Origin: Nonomuraea jabiensis
GTDB lineage: Bacteria; Actinomycetota; Actinomycetes; Streptosporangiales; Streptosporangiaceae
Direction of reading: 5' to 3'
Assembly (NCBI RefSeq): GCF_014204795.1
Contig: NZ_JACHMB010000001.1
Location: forward strand, 10,304,501 to 10,368,500
DNA length: 64,000 bases
The notes under the pieces were generated by a model. That model did no database searches, was not told the origin of the DNA, and saw only the letters and a program-made list of their open reading frames with translations. Position 1 is the first letter of the stretch. Every line of letters starts with the position of its first letter. Shown one piece after another: positions 1 to 8,621 of the stretch. The translations under genes and the position numbers were made by a program.

Positions 1-1278
1 GCAGGCGCGGAAGAACCACCGGCTCGCCGACCGCTTCAGCGGGCTGCGGACGATCGCCGCGTCGGTGTTGCGGACGACCTCGCGGACGGTCTCGAACCCG
101 TGGCGGAGCAGGTCCGCCTCGTAGGCGCGCAACGCCTGCGGCAACGGCTGCTCGCCGCGGTCGGCCGCGGTGAGCGCGGCGCAGAGCCGGTGCGCGTCGC
201 GCAGCGCCGCGTTGCCGCCGAGCCCGCCGACCGGGGGCATGTGGTGGACGGCGTCGCCGAGCCCGGTGACGTTGCCGGTCTGCCACGGTTGGAGCGGTTC
301 GGCGGCGCTGAACTCGGTCCGGTAGAGGGTGTCCGGGGTCGAGTCGGCGAGCAGCCGGCGCAGGTCGGGATGCCAGCCGGCGGTCCGCCGGGCCAGCATC
401 GCCCGCACCGCGGCCGGGTCGGCCTGGGCCTGCGGCGTGAAGTCCGCCGGAAGGGAGTCCCGGTGCGCGATGAACGCCCACAGCACGTAGTCGTCGTCGT
501 GCGCGTCCGCCAGCAGCCGCTCCGGCTCCAGCCCGAGCGCGCGTACCCGGTCGCCGAGCCGGGCGGTGATCGCCGCCGGGTCCTCGCGCCTGCGGAAGAT
601 CGCGGTGAACAGGAAGTCCCGGCGTGGCCAGAAGACGTTCATGCCGGCGAGCAGCTGCTCCGGCAGCCATCGCCGGTTGTCCTCGGTGAGGAAGAGCTTG
701 CCGGCGACGGCCGTCGCCGGCAGCGTGGTGCGGCCGGCCGCGGGGTGGAGCTGCGCCCACACCCGGGAGTTGACGCCGTCGGCCGCGACGAGCACGTCGG
801 CGGTCGCGGTGGTGCCGTCGGCGAACTTCGCCGTGACCGTCCCGTCGTCCGCCCGGGCGAAGCCGGTGAACTCCTTGCCGAATCGGACGGCGTCGTCCAG
901 GCCGGCCAGCAGCAGCTTGCGCAGGGTGATGCGGCTGACCGCGTGCCCGCCGGTCGCTGGGTCCAGCGGGTCTCGGTCGCCGCCGTCCTGGCCGATGCGG
1001 ACGAGCGTGCGCATCCGTTCGTCGAGGAAGGTGATCCCGGCCCCCGGGTCGCCCGCGGTGGCCACCAGCACCTCCCACAGGGCGGGCGGTAAGCAGGCGT
1101 GCAGGGCGGTGCTCCCGGTCGGCTCGATGTTCAGCCGGAAGCCCTGCAGGCGCGAGTCGGCCGTGCGGTCCCGCTCGTACACGGCGACGTCCACGCCGGC
1201 TCGCTTCAGGCCCTGCGCCAGGCAGAGCCCGCCGATCCCGCCGCCGATGACGGCGACGCGCAAACGTTGAGAGGCCAT
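1..1278 (-). CDS. FAD-dependent monooxygenase, UbiH/PHBH family (3' end outside window)
   Basis: The reverse strand is open from an ATG at 1278 to the window edge (426 codons, no stop), so the C-terminus is missing. The protein opens with a Rossmann FAD motif (GGGIGGL, residues 12-18). It carries the DG motif of class A flavoprotein hydroxylases (ADGVNSR) and, near the end of the visible part, the second FAD motif GDAVHHMPPVGG. These enzymes use FAD and NAD(P)H to hydroxylate aromatic or polyketide-like substrates, or inactivate antibiotics; the substrate cannot be told here. It lies 29 bp downstream of a PadR regulator gene in the same direction, so the pair is probably one operon induced by a small phenolic or antibiotic-like compound (inference). 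Confidence 0.85.
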   Translation of the reverse strand, partial: MASQRLRVAVIGGGIGGLCLAQGLKRAGVDVAVYERDRTADSRLQGFRLNIEPTGSTALHACLPPALWEVLVATAGDPGAGITFLDERMRTLVRIGQDGGDRDPLDPATGGHAVSRITLRKLLLAGLDDAVRFGKEFTGFARADDGTVTAKFADGTTATADVLVAADGVNSRVWAQLHPAAGRTTLPATAVAGKLFLTEDNRRWLPEQLLAGMNVFWPRRDFLFTAIFRRREDPAAITARLGDRVRALGLEPERLLADAHDDDYVLWAFIAHRDSLPADFTPQAQADPAAVRAMLARRTAGWHPDLRRLLADSTPDTLYRTEFSAAEPLQPWQTGNVTGLGDAVHHMPPVGGLGGNAALRDAHRLCAALTAADRGEQPLPQALRAYEADLLRHGFETVREVVRNTDAAIVRSPLKRSASRWFFRAC

Positions 1279-1307
1279 GAGTTCTCGCCTTTCCGGTAGC
1301 GGGCGCG

Positions 1308-1853
1308 TCAGGGCTGCCCGTCGGTGTCCGCGAGCTCCGCGAGCAGGCGGTCGTGCCAGGTCAGCTCCATCTCGAGCTGCATCAGGGTGTAGTCGAAGGC
1401 GACCGCCTCCAGCCTCGTCAGGTGCGGTTCGGCCTCGGCGCGCAGGTTGCGCCAGAAGTCGAGCTGCGCGGCGTAGGCGTCGCGCCGCCGCTGGACGGCC
1501 GTGCGCAGCTCGTCGGGGCCGATCTCGCCGCTGTGCAGGAGCACGAGCTGGATCGGGTCCGGCCGGAACTTCGTGTCCTCCAGGACGGACCTGATGAGCG
1601 AGACCAGCTCGGTCCGGCCCTTGCCGGTGATGCCGTACACCGTGCGGGCGGGCAGGTTGCCTTCCTGCTCGGTGCGGACGACCTCGACGACGCCTTCGTC
1701 CGCCATCCGGCGCAGGGCGCCGTACAGCGAGCCGGGTTTGACGTCCGCCCACAGCTCCACCCGGTCCATCTGCGCGGCGGCCCGGATCTTGTGCCCGTGC
1801 ATGGGGCCGCCGTCGGCCAGGGCGCCGAGAATGAAAAGGCGTGTTGCTCGCAT
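1308..1853 (-). CDS. PadR family transcriptional regulator
   Basis: A 181-residue protein with an N-terminal winged helix beginning MRATRLFILGALADGGPMHG, typical of PadR. The wing region reads YGALRRMADEGVVEVVRTEQ, and an acidic helical C-terminal dimerisation part follows. I place the start at the ATG at 1853, because family members begin with this sequence. A TTG twelve bases upstream lies inside the putative operator and is less likely. PadR proteins repress detoxification genes and are released by the substrate. The gene precedes and probably controls the flavin monooxygenase, and two palindromic octamers just upstream of its start suggest autoregulation. Confidence 0.88.
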   Translation of the reverse strand: MRATRLFILGALADGGPMHGHKIRAAAQMDRVELWADVKPGSLYGALRRMADEGVVEVVRTEQEGNLPARTVYGITGKGRTELVSLIRSVLEDTKFRPDPIQLVLLHSGEIGPDELRTAVQRRRDAYAAQLDFWRNLRAEAEPHLTRLEAVAFDYTLMQLEMELTWHDRLLAELADTDGQP

Positions 1854-1854
1854 A

Positions 1855-1878
1855 TGAGTACTCAAACACGAGTACTCG
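1855..1878. promoter_or_regulatory. Candidate PadR operator (two GAGTACTC palindromes)
   Basis: The self-complementary octamer GAGTACTC occurs at 1856-1863 and again at 1870-1877, 14 bp apart start to start. Each is extended to a 10-bp palindrome (TGAGTACTCA and CGAGTACTCG). They sit immediately upstream of the padR ATG at 1853, where a bound dimer would block transcription or translation initiation. Assignment to PadR is by position. Confidence 0.55.
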
Positions 1879-1933
1879 GACAGCGCAAGGGCGAGCCAGG
1901 TAAGGATGCGGGCCGCCGGGGAACGGCCCGTCG

Positions 1934-3394
1934 TTACAGACCCTGGACCAGGGCCACGATCACCGAGGTCAGCGCGACCGGCCCCATCACGGCCACGGTC
2001 ACCACGGTCGCGTTGCGGCCGGGCAGCAGGCGGGCGAGGGTGCGCGAGGCGACCTGCCGCACCACGCCCGCGCCGGGCAGCACGAACAGCCCCAGCGTGA
2101 ACGCGCCGGCGGCCAGGGACTCCGCGTGGCTGGCGCTCAACCGGCCGGACAGGTGCAGGAGGCTCGCGACGACGGTGCCGAACGCCAGCGACAGGAACAG
2201 GTGGCCCACCGCGACGAGCGCGGACCTGCCGAACGGCTGCCCGGTCTCACCGAAGAAGTGGTCGCCGGCGCGTAACGCCAGCGCGAGGGCCGCCGCCACC
2301 AGGCCCACGGCGACCGGCATGACGACGGTCGCCGCCACCAGCGTCACGAGCACCAGCACCCCGACGAATCCGCTGCCGGCCAGAAACCGCTTGAGCTCGA
2401 AGGGCTCCGCGGGAGGCGGGGCCGGGCGGGGCTCCCGCGGCCGGTCGGCGTGGAGGGTCGGCGCCGGGGCGGGCACGTAGGCCGGCGGCCGCTCCTCCTG
2501 GTGGCTCGGGGCGTATTCGACCGGCGGGAGCAGGTCGGAGACGATGTCCATGGTCAGCGTGCCGCTCGCGAGCCGCTTGGTCCCGTCCGTACGGGCCGCC
2601 GGATCGAGCGCCCTGGCCAGCCGCAGCAGCTCCCCCGCGCCGGGCCGCGCCGCCGGGTCGACCTGCATCGCCCGGCGCAGCCAGCCCTGCAGCCACGCCG
2701 GCGCCTTGTCGATCTGCGCCCGCCCTTCCATGGTGTTGAAGCAGATCGCCTCGAACGTCCCCGTCCCGAACGGCGGCAGCCCCGTGGCCGCGAAGAACAC
2801 CGTCGAGGCCAGCGCGTGCACGTCGGCCGCCTGGGTGATCTGCGAGTCACGGATGATCTCCGGCGCCAGGTAGCCCGGCGTGCCGACGAACATCCCGGTC
2901 TGCGTCAGCCGGGCCGCGTTCACCAGATGCGCGATGCCGAAGTCGATGACCAGCGGCTCGCCGTCGACCAGCATGACGTTGGACGGCTTGAGGTCCCGGT
3001 GGATCACGTCGGCCGCGTGGATGTCCACCAGCGCCTGGCACAGCCCTTGCGCGAGCTTGACGACCTCGCGCGCCTCCAGCGGGCCGTCTGTCAGCACGGT
3101 GTCCTCCAGCGTGCGGCCCGCGGCGAAGCGGGTCACCACGTAGGGCCGGTTGCCCGCCAGCTCGGCGTCGATCACCTCGGCCACGTAGCGGCTGCGCACC
3201 CGCCGCATCGTCTCCACCTCGCGGAACAGCCGGTCGCGCGACTTGAGATCCGCGGCCACGTGCGGGTGCAGCACCTTGATCGCGACCTGGCGACCCGCGC
3301 CGTCCAGACCGAGGTGGGCCACCCCCATGCCGCCCTCGCCGATCTTCCCGATCACCCGGTACGGGCCGAGATGCTCGTGCGTCTGCGTGCTCAT
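1934..3394 (-). CDS. Membrane-anchored serine/threonine protein kinase
   Basis: 486 residues. The Hanks-type kinase domain occupies about residues 10-265: glycine loop GEGGMG (19-24), ATP-binding lysine in VAIK (Lys40), catalytic HRDLKPSNV (132-140), DFG (151-153) and GTPGYLAPE (171-179). A proline-rich linker (about 292-332) follows. The C-terminus has several hydrophobic segments (about 343-375, 392-415, 428-445 and 463-484), so this is a kinase with a multi-span membrane tail rather than the usual single span plus PASTA repeats. ATG 3394 is chosen; an ATG at 3406 is directly abutted by GGAGG and is less likely. The signal sensed is unknown. Confidence 0.9.
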   Translation of the reverse strand: MSTQTHEHLGPYRVIGKIGEGGMGVAHLGLDGAGRQVAIKVLHPHVAADLKSRDRLFREVETMRRVRSRYVAEVIDAELAGNRPYVVTRFAAGRTLEDTVLTDGPLEAREVVKLAQGLCQALVDIHAADVIHRDLKPSNVMLVDGEPLVIDFGIAHLVNAARLTQTGMFVGTPGYLAPEIIRDSQITQAADVHALASTVFFAATGLPPFGTGTFEAICFNTMEGRAQIDKAPAWLQGWLRRAMQVDPAARPGAGELLRLARALDPAARTDGTKRLASGTLTMDIVSDLLPPVEYAPSHQEERPPAYVPAPAPTLHADRPREPRPAPPPAEPFELKRFLAGSGFVGVLVLVTLVAATVVMPVAVGLVAAALALALRAGDHFFGETGQPFGRSALVAVGHLFLSLAFGTVVASLLHLSGRLSASHAESLAAGAFTLGLFVLPGAGVVRQVASRTLARLLPGRNATVVTVAVMGPVALTSVIVALVQGL

Positions 3395-3528
3395 TCCCGC
3401 CGTCATCCTCCGTGTTTCCCCCGCTACGCCGCGCCTGCGTACGCGCCGGCCCGGCCATTCTCCCGCAGCGTTTCCCCCGAGATGCACAGTAAGCGAAGAT
3501 CGGCCCGAACGCGCCGCTCGCGGAGGTT

Positions 3529-4506
3529 TCAGGTGGAGGAGCGGTGAATGATGTGCGGGGACAGCGAGGCGGGCGCCAGGCGTGGCGTGCGGCCCGACAG
3601 GTTCGCCACGACCGTGTCGGCCAGGGAGCGGCCCACCTTCTCCAGGTCGAAGGCGATCGTGGTGAGCGGCGGATCGGCGGCCTGGGCGAGGGGGATGTCG
3701 TCGGTGCCGATGACCGCCAGATCGCCGGGGGCGGCGAGCCCGGCGCGGCGCATGCCCACGAGGAGGGCGATCGCGACCTCGTCGTTGTAGGCGCACACGG
3801 CGGTCACGGACTCTCGCCGCCACCGCCTGGCAGCGCGGGCCATGGCGGCGCTGTCGAGCTTGGTGTCGAGCGCTGCCGGAGGGTCGATTCCGGCGTGCGC
3901 GCAGGCCTCGGCGACCCCGGCGAGCCGCTCGTCGGCGATCTTGCGGAGCAGCGGGTGCTCGGGCATGGCGTAGCCGATCCGCCGGTGGCCCAGGTCGATG
4001 AGGTGCTCGGCCTGGAGGCGGCCCATGAGCAGCACGGTGGGGTGGGCCTCGACCTCGGTGGTGAAGACGAGGTCCGCGCCCGCCCGGCGCAGGGCCTGCG
4101 CGGTCTCGTCGTCGAGCGGGTCGAGGCTGGCGACCACCGAGGCGTCGATCGCCGCGCAGACGTCGGGCAGCGGCCGCCCCGGCGCTCCGGCCAGGTGGGT
4201 GACCAGGGTGAGCCCGGCGTGGGCCAGGGAGGCGGCGAACTGCTCGACGAAGCGGTTGATGCCGGGGCCGATCGACAGGTGCGGGATGGACAGCAGGACG
4301 ACGTCGCTGCGTCCGGCGGCCAGGGAGCGGGCCGAGCCGCGCGGGCGGTAGTCGAGCTGCTTGACCGCGTCCAGGACGCGGCGCCTGGTCTCCGCCGGGA
4401 TCGACTGCCCCGGGGTGTCGTTGAGCACGTAGCTCACGGTGGCGGCGGAGACGCCGGCTGCTCGGGCGACGTCGGCGCTGGTGACCCGCTTCGCTGGGCG
4501 TCTCAT
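3529..4506 (-). CDS. LacI family transcriptional regulator
   Basis: 325 residues. The N-terminal helix-turn-helix reads VTSADVARAAGVSAATVSYV with the hinge helix region around residues 50-65, followed by a periplasmic-binding-protein-like sugar domain. It is divergent from the permease/rhamnosidase/dehydrogenase operon. A 16-of-20 palindrome lies between the genes, so it most likely represses that operon and is released by rhamnose, a rhamnoside or a rhamnose derivative. The effector is inferred from the neighbours only. Confidence 0.92.
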   Translation of the reverse strand: MRRPAKRVTSADVARAAGVSAATVSYVLNDTPGQSIPAETRRRVLDAVKQLDYRPRGSARSLAAGRSDVVLLSIPHLSIGPGINRFVEQFAASLAHAGLTLVTHLAGAPGRPLPDVCAAIDASVVASLDPLDDETAQALRRAGADLVFTTEVEAHPTVLLMGRLQAEHLIDLGHRRIGYAMPEHPLLRKIADERLAGVAEACAHAGIDPPAALDTKLDSAAMARAARRWRRESVTAVCAYNDEVAIALLVGMRRAGLAAPGDLAVIGTDDIPLAQAADPPLTTIAFDLEKVGRSLADTVVANLSGRTPRLAPASLSPHIIHRSST

Positions 4507-4608
4507 GTCGGCATCGTAGGAGATTCCGGCCCCATGTGTGACGGGCGCCTCTGTTGCGTACTTGTTACGGGAAGACGTCTTGCGGCCTGTGCGACGGTCA
4601 ACGGTAGG

Positions 4609-4628
4609 TTACTGATGCGCTTAAGTAA
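4609..4628. promoter_or_regulatory. Candidate LacI-type operator of the rhamnoside operon
   Basis: TTACTGATGCGCTTAAGTAA is a 20-bp imperfect palindrome: 16 of 20 positions match its reverse complement, including TTACT/AGTAA arms and a central GCGC. A central CG is typical of LacI-family sites. It lies 43 bp upstream of the permease ATG (4672) in the 165-bp divergent region with the lacI-type gene. Confidence 0.65.
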
Positions 4629-4671
4629 TGAGCTGCACTTTCGACCCCTGACTGCTTTGGGAAGGGTGTTC

Positions 4672-5955
4672 ATGGCCACTCCCCCCTCTCTCGGACCGCT
4701 CGAGACCCGCACCCCCGACGACCTGCCGAGGGCGAGCGCGAGCTACATCTTCTGGATGATGGCCGCCAACTTCGGCATCTCCATGGCCTTCGTGGTCCCG
4801 CTGTCGTTCTCGCTGGCGGTGCGGATCGACGAGCTCGCCCCCGGGCACGAGGAGGTGCTCGGGTACGTCACGGGCACCGCCCAGACCGTCTACCTCCTGC
4901 TCAGTCCCCTGCTCGGCGTCTGGAGCGATCGCACCCGCAGCCGCCTCGGCCGGCGCCGGCCCTTCCTGCTCGCCGGCCTCGTCCTGGGCCTGGCGGCGCT
5001 GGTCGGCATCGCGGTCGCACCGAGCCTGCTGCTCGTGGGAGCCGGCTGGATCCTCGCGATGCTGGGCTGGGCGACCGCCTCCCAGGCGATCCTCAACGTG
5101 CAGGCCGACCGCATCCCTGAGGCCCAGCGCGGCAAGATCGGCGGCCTCACCGGATTGACCGGCCAGATCGCCCCCATCGTCGGCATCGGGATCACCACCG
5201 CCGTGACGGGCAACACGTTCCTCGTCTTCGTCCTGCCCGGCGTCGTCGGCGCGGCGCTGCTCGGCGTCTTCCTCGTCGTGGGCAAGGAGGACGACACGCG
5301 CGGCGCCGTCCACACCACGCCCGTGTCGATGCGGACGCTGGCGGCCAGCTACGTGTTCAACCCCCGCAAGTACCCGGACTTCGGCTGGAACTGGCTGGGG
5401 CGCCTGGCGTTCTTCATGGGGCTGTACTTCAACACGACGTTCACCACGTTCTTCTACGCCCAGCGCCTGGACCTGCCGGTGCGGGAGGTCGCCGGGGCGG
5501 CGGCCCTCATCGGGATCCTCGGCGTCGCCGCGGCGGCCCTCGGCGCGATCGGCGGCGGCTTCCTGTCGGACAAGCTGCGGCGGCGCAAGCTGTTCGCCCT
5601 CGTCGGCGCGCTGTTCTTCGTCGCGGGGGCGCTGGTGGAGGCCTTCGCCCACTCCTTCCCGGTGCTGATGGTCGGGTCCGTGCTGATGCAGCTCGCGATC
5701 GCGTTCTTCAGCGCGGTCGACCAGGCGATCGTGCTGGCGGTGCTGCCGAGCCGGGAGGAGGCCGGGCGGTACATGGCCGTGGTGTCCTTCGCCCACAAGC
5801 TCCCGAGCGCGATCGCGCCGCTCATCGCCCCGTTCGTGATCGGCATCGGCGCGAGCGGCGGCGAGAAGAACTACACGCTGCTCTACCTCACCGGTGGGGT
5901 GCTGGCGCTCGTCGGCGGGTTGCTGGTGTTCACGCGGGTGCGGTCGGTGCGATGA
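4672..5955 (+). CDS. MFS sugar transporter (GPH/SUT-like)
   Basis: 427 residues with about 12 hydrophobic spans. The conserved loop after TM2 reads WSDRTRSRLGRRRPF and the equivalent half-repeat loop reads LSDKLRRRK. Both are typical of major facilitator sugar:cation symporters. Start at ATG 4672, preceded by GGAAGGG at good spacing; the open frame runs far upstream but that part overlaps the divergent regulator gene. Its stop overlaps the rhamnosidase start (ATGA). The rhamnosidase has no signal peptide, so this permease probably imports intact rhamnosylated glycosides for cleavage inside the cell. Confidence 0.88.
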   Translation: MATPPSLGPLETRTPDDLPRASASYIFWMMAANFGISMAFVVPLSFSLAVRIDELAPGHEEVLGYVTGTAQTVYLLLSPLLGVWSDRTRSRLGRRRPFLLAGLVLGLAALVGIAVAPSLLLVGAGWILAMLGWATASQAILNVQADRIPEAQRGKIGGLTGLTGQIAPIVGIGITTAVTGNTFLVFVLPGVVGAALLGVFLVVGKEDDTRGAVHTTPVSMRTLAASYVFNPRKYPDFGWNWLGRLAFFMGLYFNTTFTTFFYAQRLDLPVREVAGAAALIGILGVAAAALGAIGGGFLSDKLRRRKLFALVGALFFVAGALVEAFAHSFPVLMVGSVLMQLAIAFFSAVDQAIVLAVLPSREEAGRYMAVVSFAHKLPSAIAPLIAPFVIGIGASGGEKNYTLLYLTGGVLALVGGLLVFTRVRSVR

Positions 5956-8609
5956 GGATGAGCGAGCACGCGCCGTACGACCTGCGGATCGCCGCCGGCG
6001 GCGATCAGTTCCCGGTCGCCGAGGAGCGGCCGGCGCTGTCCTGGAAGCTGCCGCGCACGTGGCGCGGGCAGGACGGGTACGACCTCCAGCTCCGCGTCGA
6101 CGGCGTGGAGCAGAGCGTGGAGAACGTCGTCTCCGCCCGGCACCTGTTCGTCGAGTGGCCGCTGCCGCCGCTGCGCAGCCGGCAGTCCGTGTCCTGGCGG
6201 GTCCGGACGCGCCTCGGCGGGCGGTCCTCGGACTGGTCGCCCTGGCACGCGTTCGAGTCGGGCCTGCTGGAGCCGGACTGGTCGGCGCGCTGGATCTCCC
6301 CGCAGGAGGACGGCGGGTACCCCCGCCCGGCCTACGTCCTGGCCGGCGGCGTGGACCTGCGCGGCGACATCGCCCAGGCCCGGCTCTACGCCACCGCGCT
6401 CGGCGTCTACGAGGCGTTCGTCAACGGCACGCGGGTGGGGACGGCGGAGCTGGCGCCGGGCTCCACCTCGTACGGGGACACGCTGTACGCCCAGGCCGCG
6501 GACGTCACGGCGCTGCTGCGCGGCGGCGGCAACGACCTGGAGATCCTGCTGTCGGACGGCTGGTACCGGGGCGGCGTCGGCACCTGGCGCAAGCGCGACT
6601 CGTGGGGCACGACCACCGCGGCGCGGCTCCAGCTCCACGTCCGCTACGCCGACGGCACCGAGACGGTCGCCGTCACGGGCGCGGACTGGACCTCGCGCCG
6701 GGGCACCGTCGTCGCGGCCGACCTGATGAACGGCCAGACGACCGACTTCACGGCCCTGCCCGGCGCCGCGCGTCCCGTCCGGGTGGACGCGGTCACCGCG
6801 CCGCCGATCAGCTGGTCACCGGCCCCGCCGGTGCGCCGGGTGGAGCGGATCGCCCCGCGTTCGGTGACCCGGCACGGCGACGGCGCGTGCATCGTGGACT
6901 TCGGCCAGAACGCCTCCGGCTGGATCGCCCTCGCCGACCTGGGCCCGGCCGGCACCCGTACCGTGATCGACCACGGCGAGCACCTGGACCCGGCCGGTGA
7001 CCTGACGACGGCGCATCTGGACAGCCGGAGACCGGGCGAGCCCGCGATCCCGTTCGTGCAACGCGACGAGGTCGTCTCCTCGGGACGGCCCGGCGAGGTG
7101 TTCGAGCCCCGGCACACCGTGCACGGCTTCCGCTACGCGCGCCTGTCCCGCGCCGTGGACCCGGCGGGCATCGTCATGCGGGTCGTGCACACCGATCTGC
7201 GCCCGACGGCGACGTTCGCCTGCAGCGACGACGACCTCAACCGGCTGCACGAGGTGGCGCGCTGGAGCTTCCGCGGCAACGCGGTGGACATCCCGACGGA
7301 CTGCCCCACGCGCGAGCGCCTGGGCTGGACGGGCGACTACCAGATCTTCGCGCCGACCGCGGCCCGCCTGTACGACGTCGACGGCTTCAGCCGCAAGTGG
7401 CTGCGCTCCGTCCGCGACGACCAGCTGGACGACGGCCGCGTGGTGAACTCCTCGCCCGACGCCAACCGGCTGAAGGTCCGCGACGAGCCGATGGTGAACG
7501 GGATCACCGGCTCGGCCGGGTGGGGCGACGCGATCGTCCTGGTCCCGTGGGAGCTCTACACGACCTACGGCGACACCGCCGCCCTCGCCGAGAACTGGCC
7601 GGCGATGCGCCGCTGGGTCGAATGGGCGCTGGCGACCGCGCGCGACGCCCGGCATCCCTCCCGCGTCGAGCGTTCGGCCGAGCCACTCGCGCACGAGGAG
7701 TTCGTCTGGGACGGCTCCTTCCACTGGGGCGAATGGCTGGAGCCGAAGGAACGCGCGGCGGACGGGTCGCTCGTCGATCCCGTGATGAGCGACCCCATGG
7801 CGTGGTACCTGGCGGACAAGGGCGAGGTGGGCACCGCGTACCTGTTCCGCTCCGTCCGCACCCTCGCCGACGTGGCGGGGGTGCTGGGGCACGCCGGCGA
7901 CGCGGCCCGCTACCGCGAGACGGCGGAGCGGGTACGCCGGGCGTGGCAGACGGAGTTCCTGGACCTCGAGGGCCGGACGAAGACCGGCACGCAGGCGAGC
8001 TACGTGCGCGCCCTGGCCTTCGAGCTCGTGCCCGAGGACCTGCGCGAGCGGGCGGCCCGGCACCTCGTCGGCCTGATCGACGCGGCCGGCGGCCACCTCG
8101 GCACGGGCTTCCTCTCGACGGCCGACCTGCTGCCCGTCCTGGCCGACTCCGGCCACCCCGACGTCGCCTACCGGGTGCTGTACCAGCGCTCGTCCCCCTC
8201 GTGGCTGGGCATGCTCGACCGGGGCGCGACCACCATCTGGGAAGACTGGGACGGGGTGGCCGAGGACGGCACGGCCACGGCGTCACTCAACCACTACAGC
8301 AAGGGCGCGGTCATCCGCTTCCTGCACACCCACACCCTCGGCCTGCGGCAGGCACCGGGCTCGGCCGGCTGGGAGTCCTTCGTGGTCGCGCCGGTGCTCG
8401 ACCCGGTGCTCGACAGGGCGATCACCTGGGCCACGGGCACCTTCGACGGCCCGCAGGGGCGGATCGCGGTCGATTGGCGCGTCGAGGACGGCCACCTGAG
8501 CATCGCGGTCGACGTGCCCGGGGGCTCCGAGGCGCGGATCCGCTTCCCGGACGGCAGCACGTTCCACACCGGTCCGGGGCGTTTCACTCAACGACGTCCC
8601 ATCAACTGA
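5952..8609 (+). CDS. Alpha-L-rhamnosidase, GH78
   Basis: 885 residues, no signal peptide, so intracellular. The domain order fits GH78: N-terminal beta-sandwich domains (about 1-420), an (alpha/alpha)6 barrel (about 430-790) and a C-terminal beta domain. The catalytic signature reads DCPTRERLGWTGD with Asp450, Glu455 and Asp462, the same spacing as in characterised GH78 enzymes; the general acid is probably Glu764 in IWEDWDG. It hydrolyses terminal alpha-L-rhamnose from glycosides or pectin fragments with inversion. The start overlaps the permease stop (ATGA); a second in-frame ATG lies at 5958. Confidence 0.95.
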   Translation: MRMSEHAPYDLRIAAGGDQFPVAEERPALSWKLPRTWRGQDGYDLQLRVDGVEQSVENVVSARHLFVEWPLPPLRSRQSVSWRVRTRLGGRSSDWSPWHAFESGLLEPDWSARWISPQEDGGYPRPAYVLAGGVDLRGDIAQARLYATALGVYEAFVNGTRVGTAELAPGSTSYGDTLYAQAADVTALLRGGGNDLEILLSDGWYRGGVGTWRKRDSWGTTTAARLQLHVRYADGTETVAVTGADWTSRRGTVVAADLMNGQTTDFTALPGAARPVRVDAVTAPPISWSPAPPVRRVERIAPRSVTRHGDGACIVDFGQNASGWIALADLGPAGTRTVIDHGEHLDPAGDLTTAHLDSRRPGEPAIPFVQRDEVVSSGRPGEVFEPRHTVHGFRYARLSRAVDPAGIVMRVVHTDLRPTATFACSDDDLNRLHEVARWSFRGNAVDIPTDCPTRERLGWTGDYQIFAPTAARLYDVDGFSRKWLRSVRDDQLDDGRVVNSSPDANRLKVRDEPMVNGITGSAGWGDAIVLVPWELYTTYGDTAALAENWPAMRRWVEWALATARDARHPSRVERSAEPLAHEEFVWDGSFHWGEWLEPKERAADGSLVDPVMSDPMAWYLADKGEVGTAYLFRSVRTLADVAGVLGHAGDAARYRETAERVRRAWQTEFLDLEGRTKTGTQASYVRALAFELVPEDLRERAARHLVGLIDAAGGHLGTGFLSTADLLPVLADSGHPDVAYRVLYQRSSPSWLGMLDRGATTIWEDWDGVAEDGTATASLNHYSKGAVIRFLHTHTLGLRQAPGSAGWESFVVAPVLDPVLDRAITWATGTFDGPQGRIAVDWRVEDGHLSIAVDVPGGSEARIRFPDGSTFHTGPGRFTQRRPIN

Positions 8610-8621
8610 AGGAGTACACGC

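Noticed and set aside
1854..1865. TTG start for padR four codons upstream
   Set aside because: It lies within the palindromic operator and homologues begin at the ATG at 1853.
3544..4671. N-terminal extension of the MFS transporter frame
   Set aside because: Overlaps the divergent LacI gene, is not membrane-like, and the ATG at 4672 has a good ribosome site.
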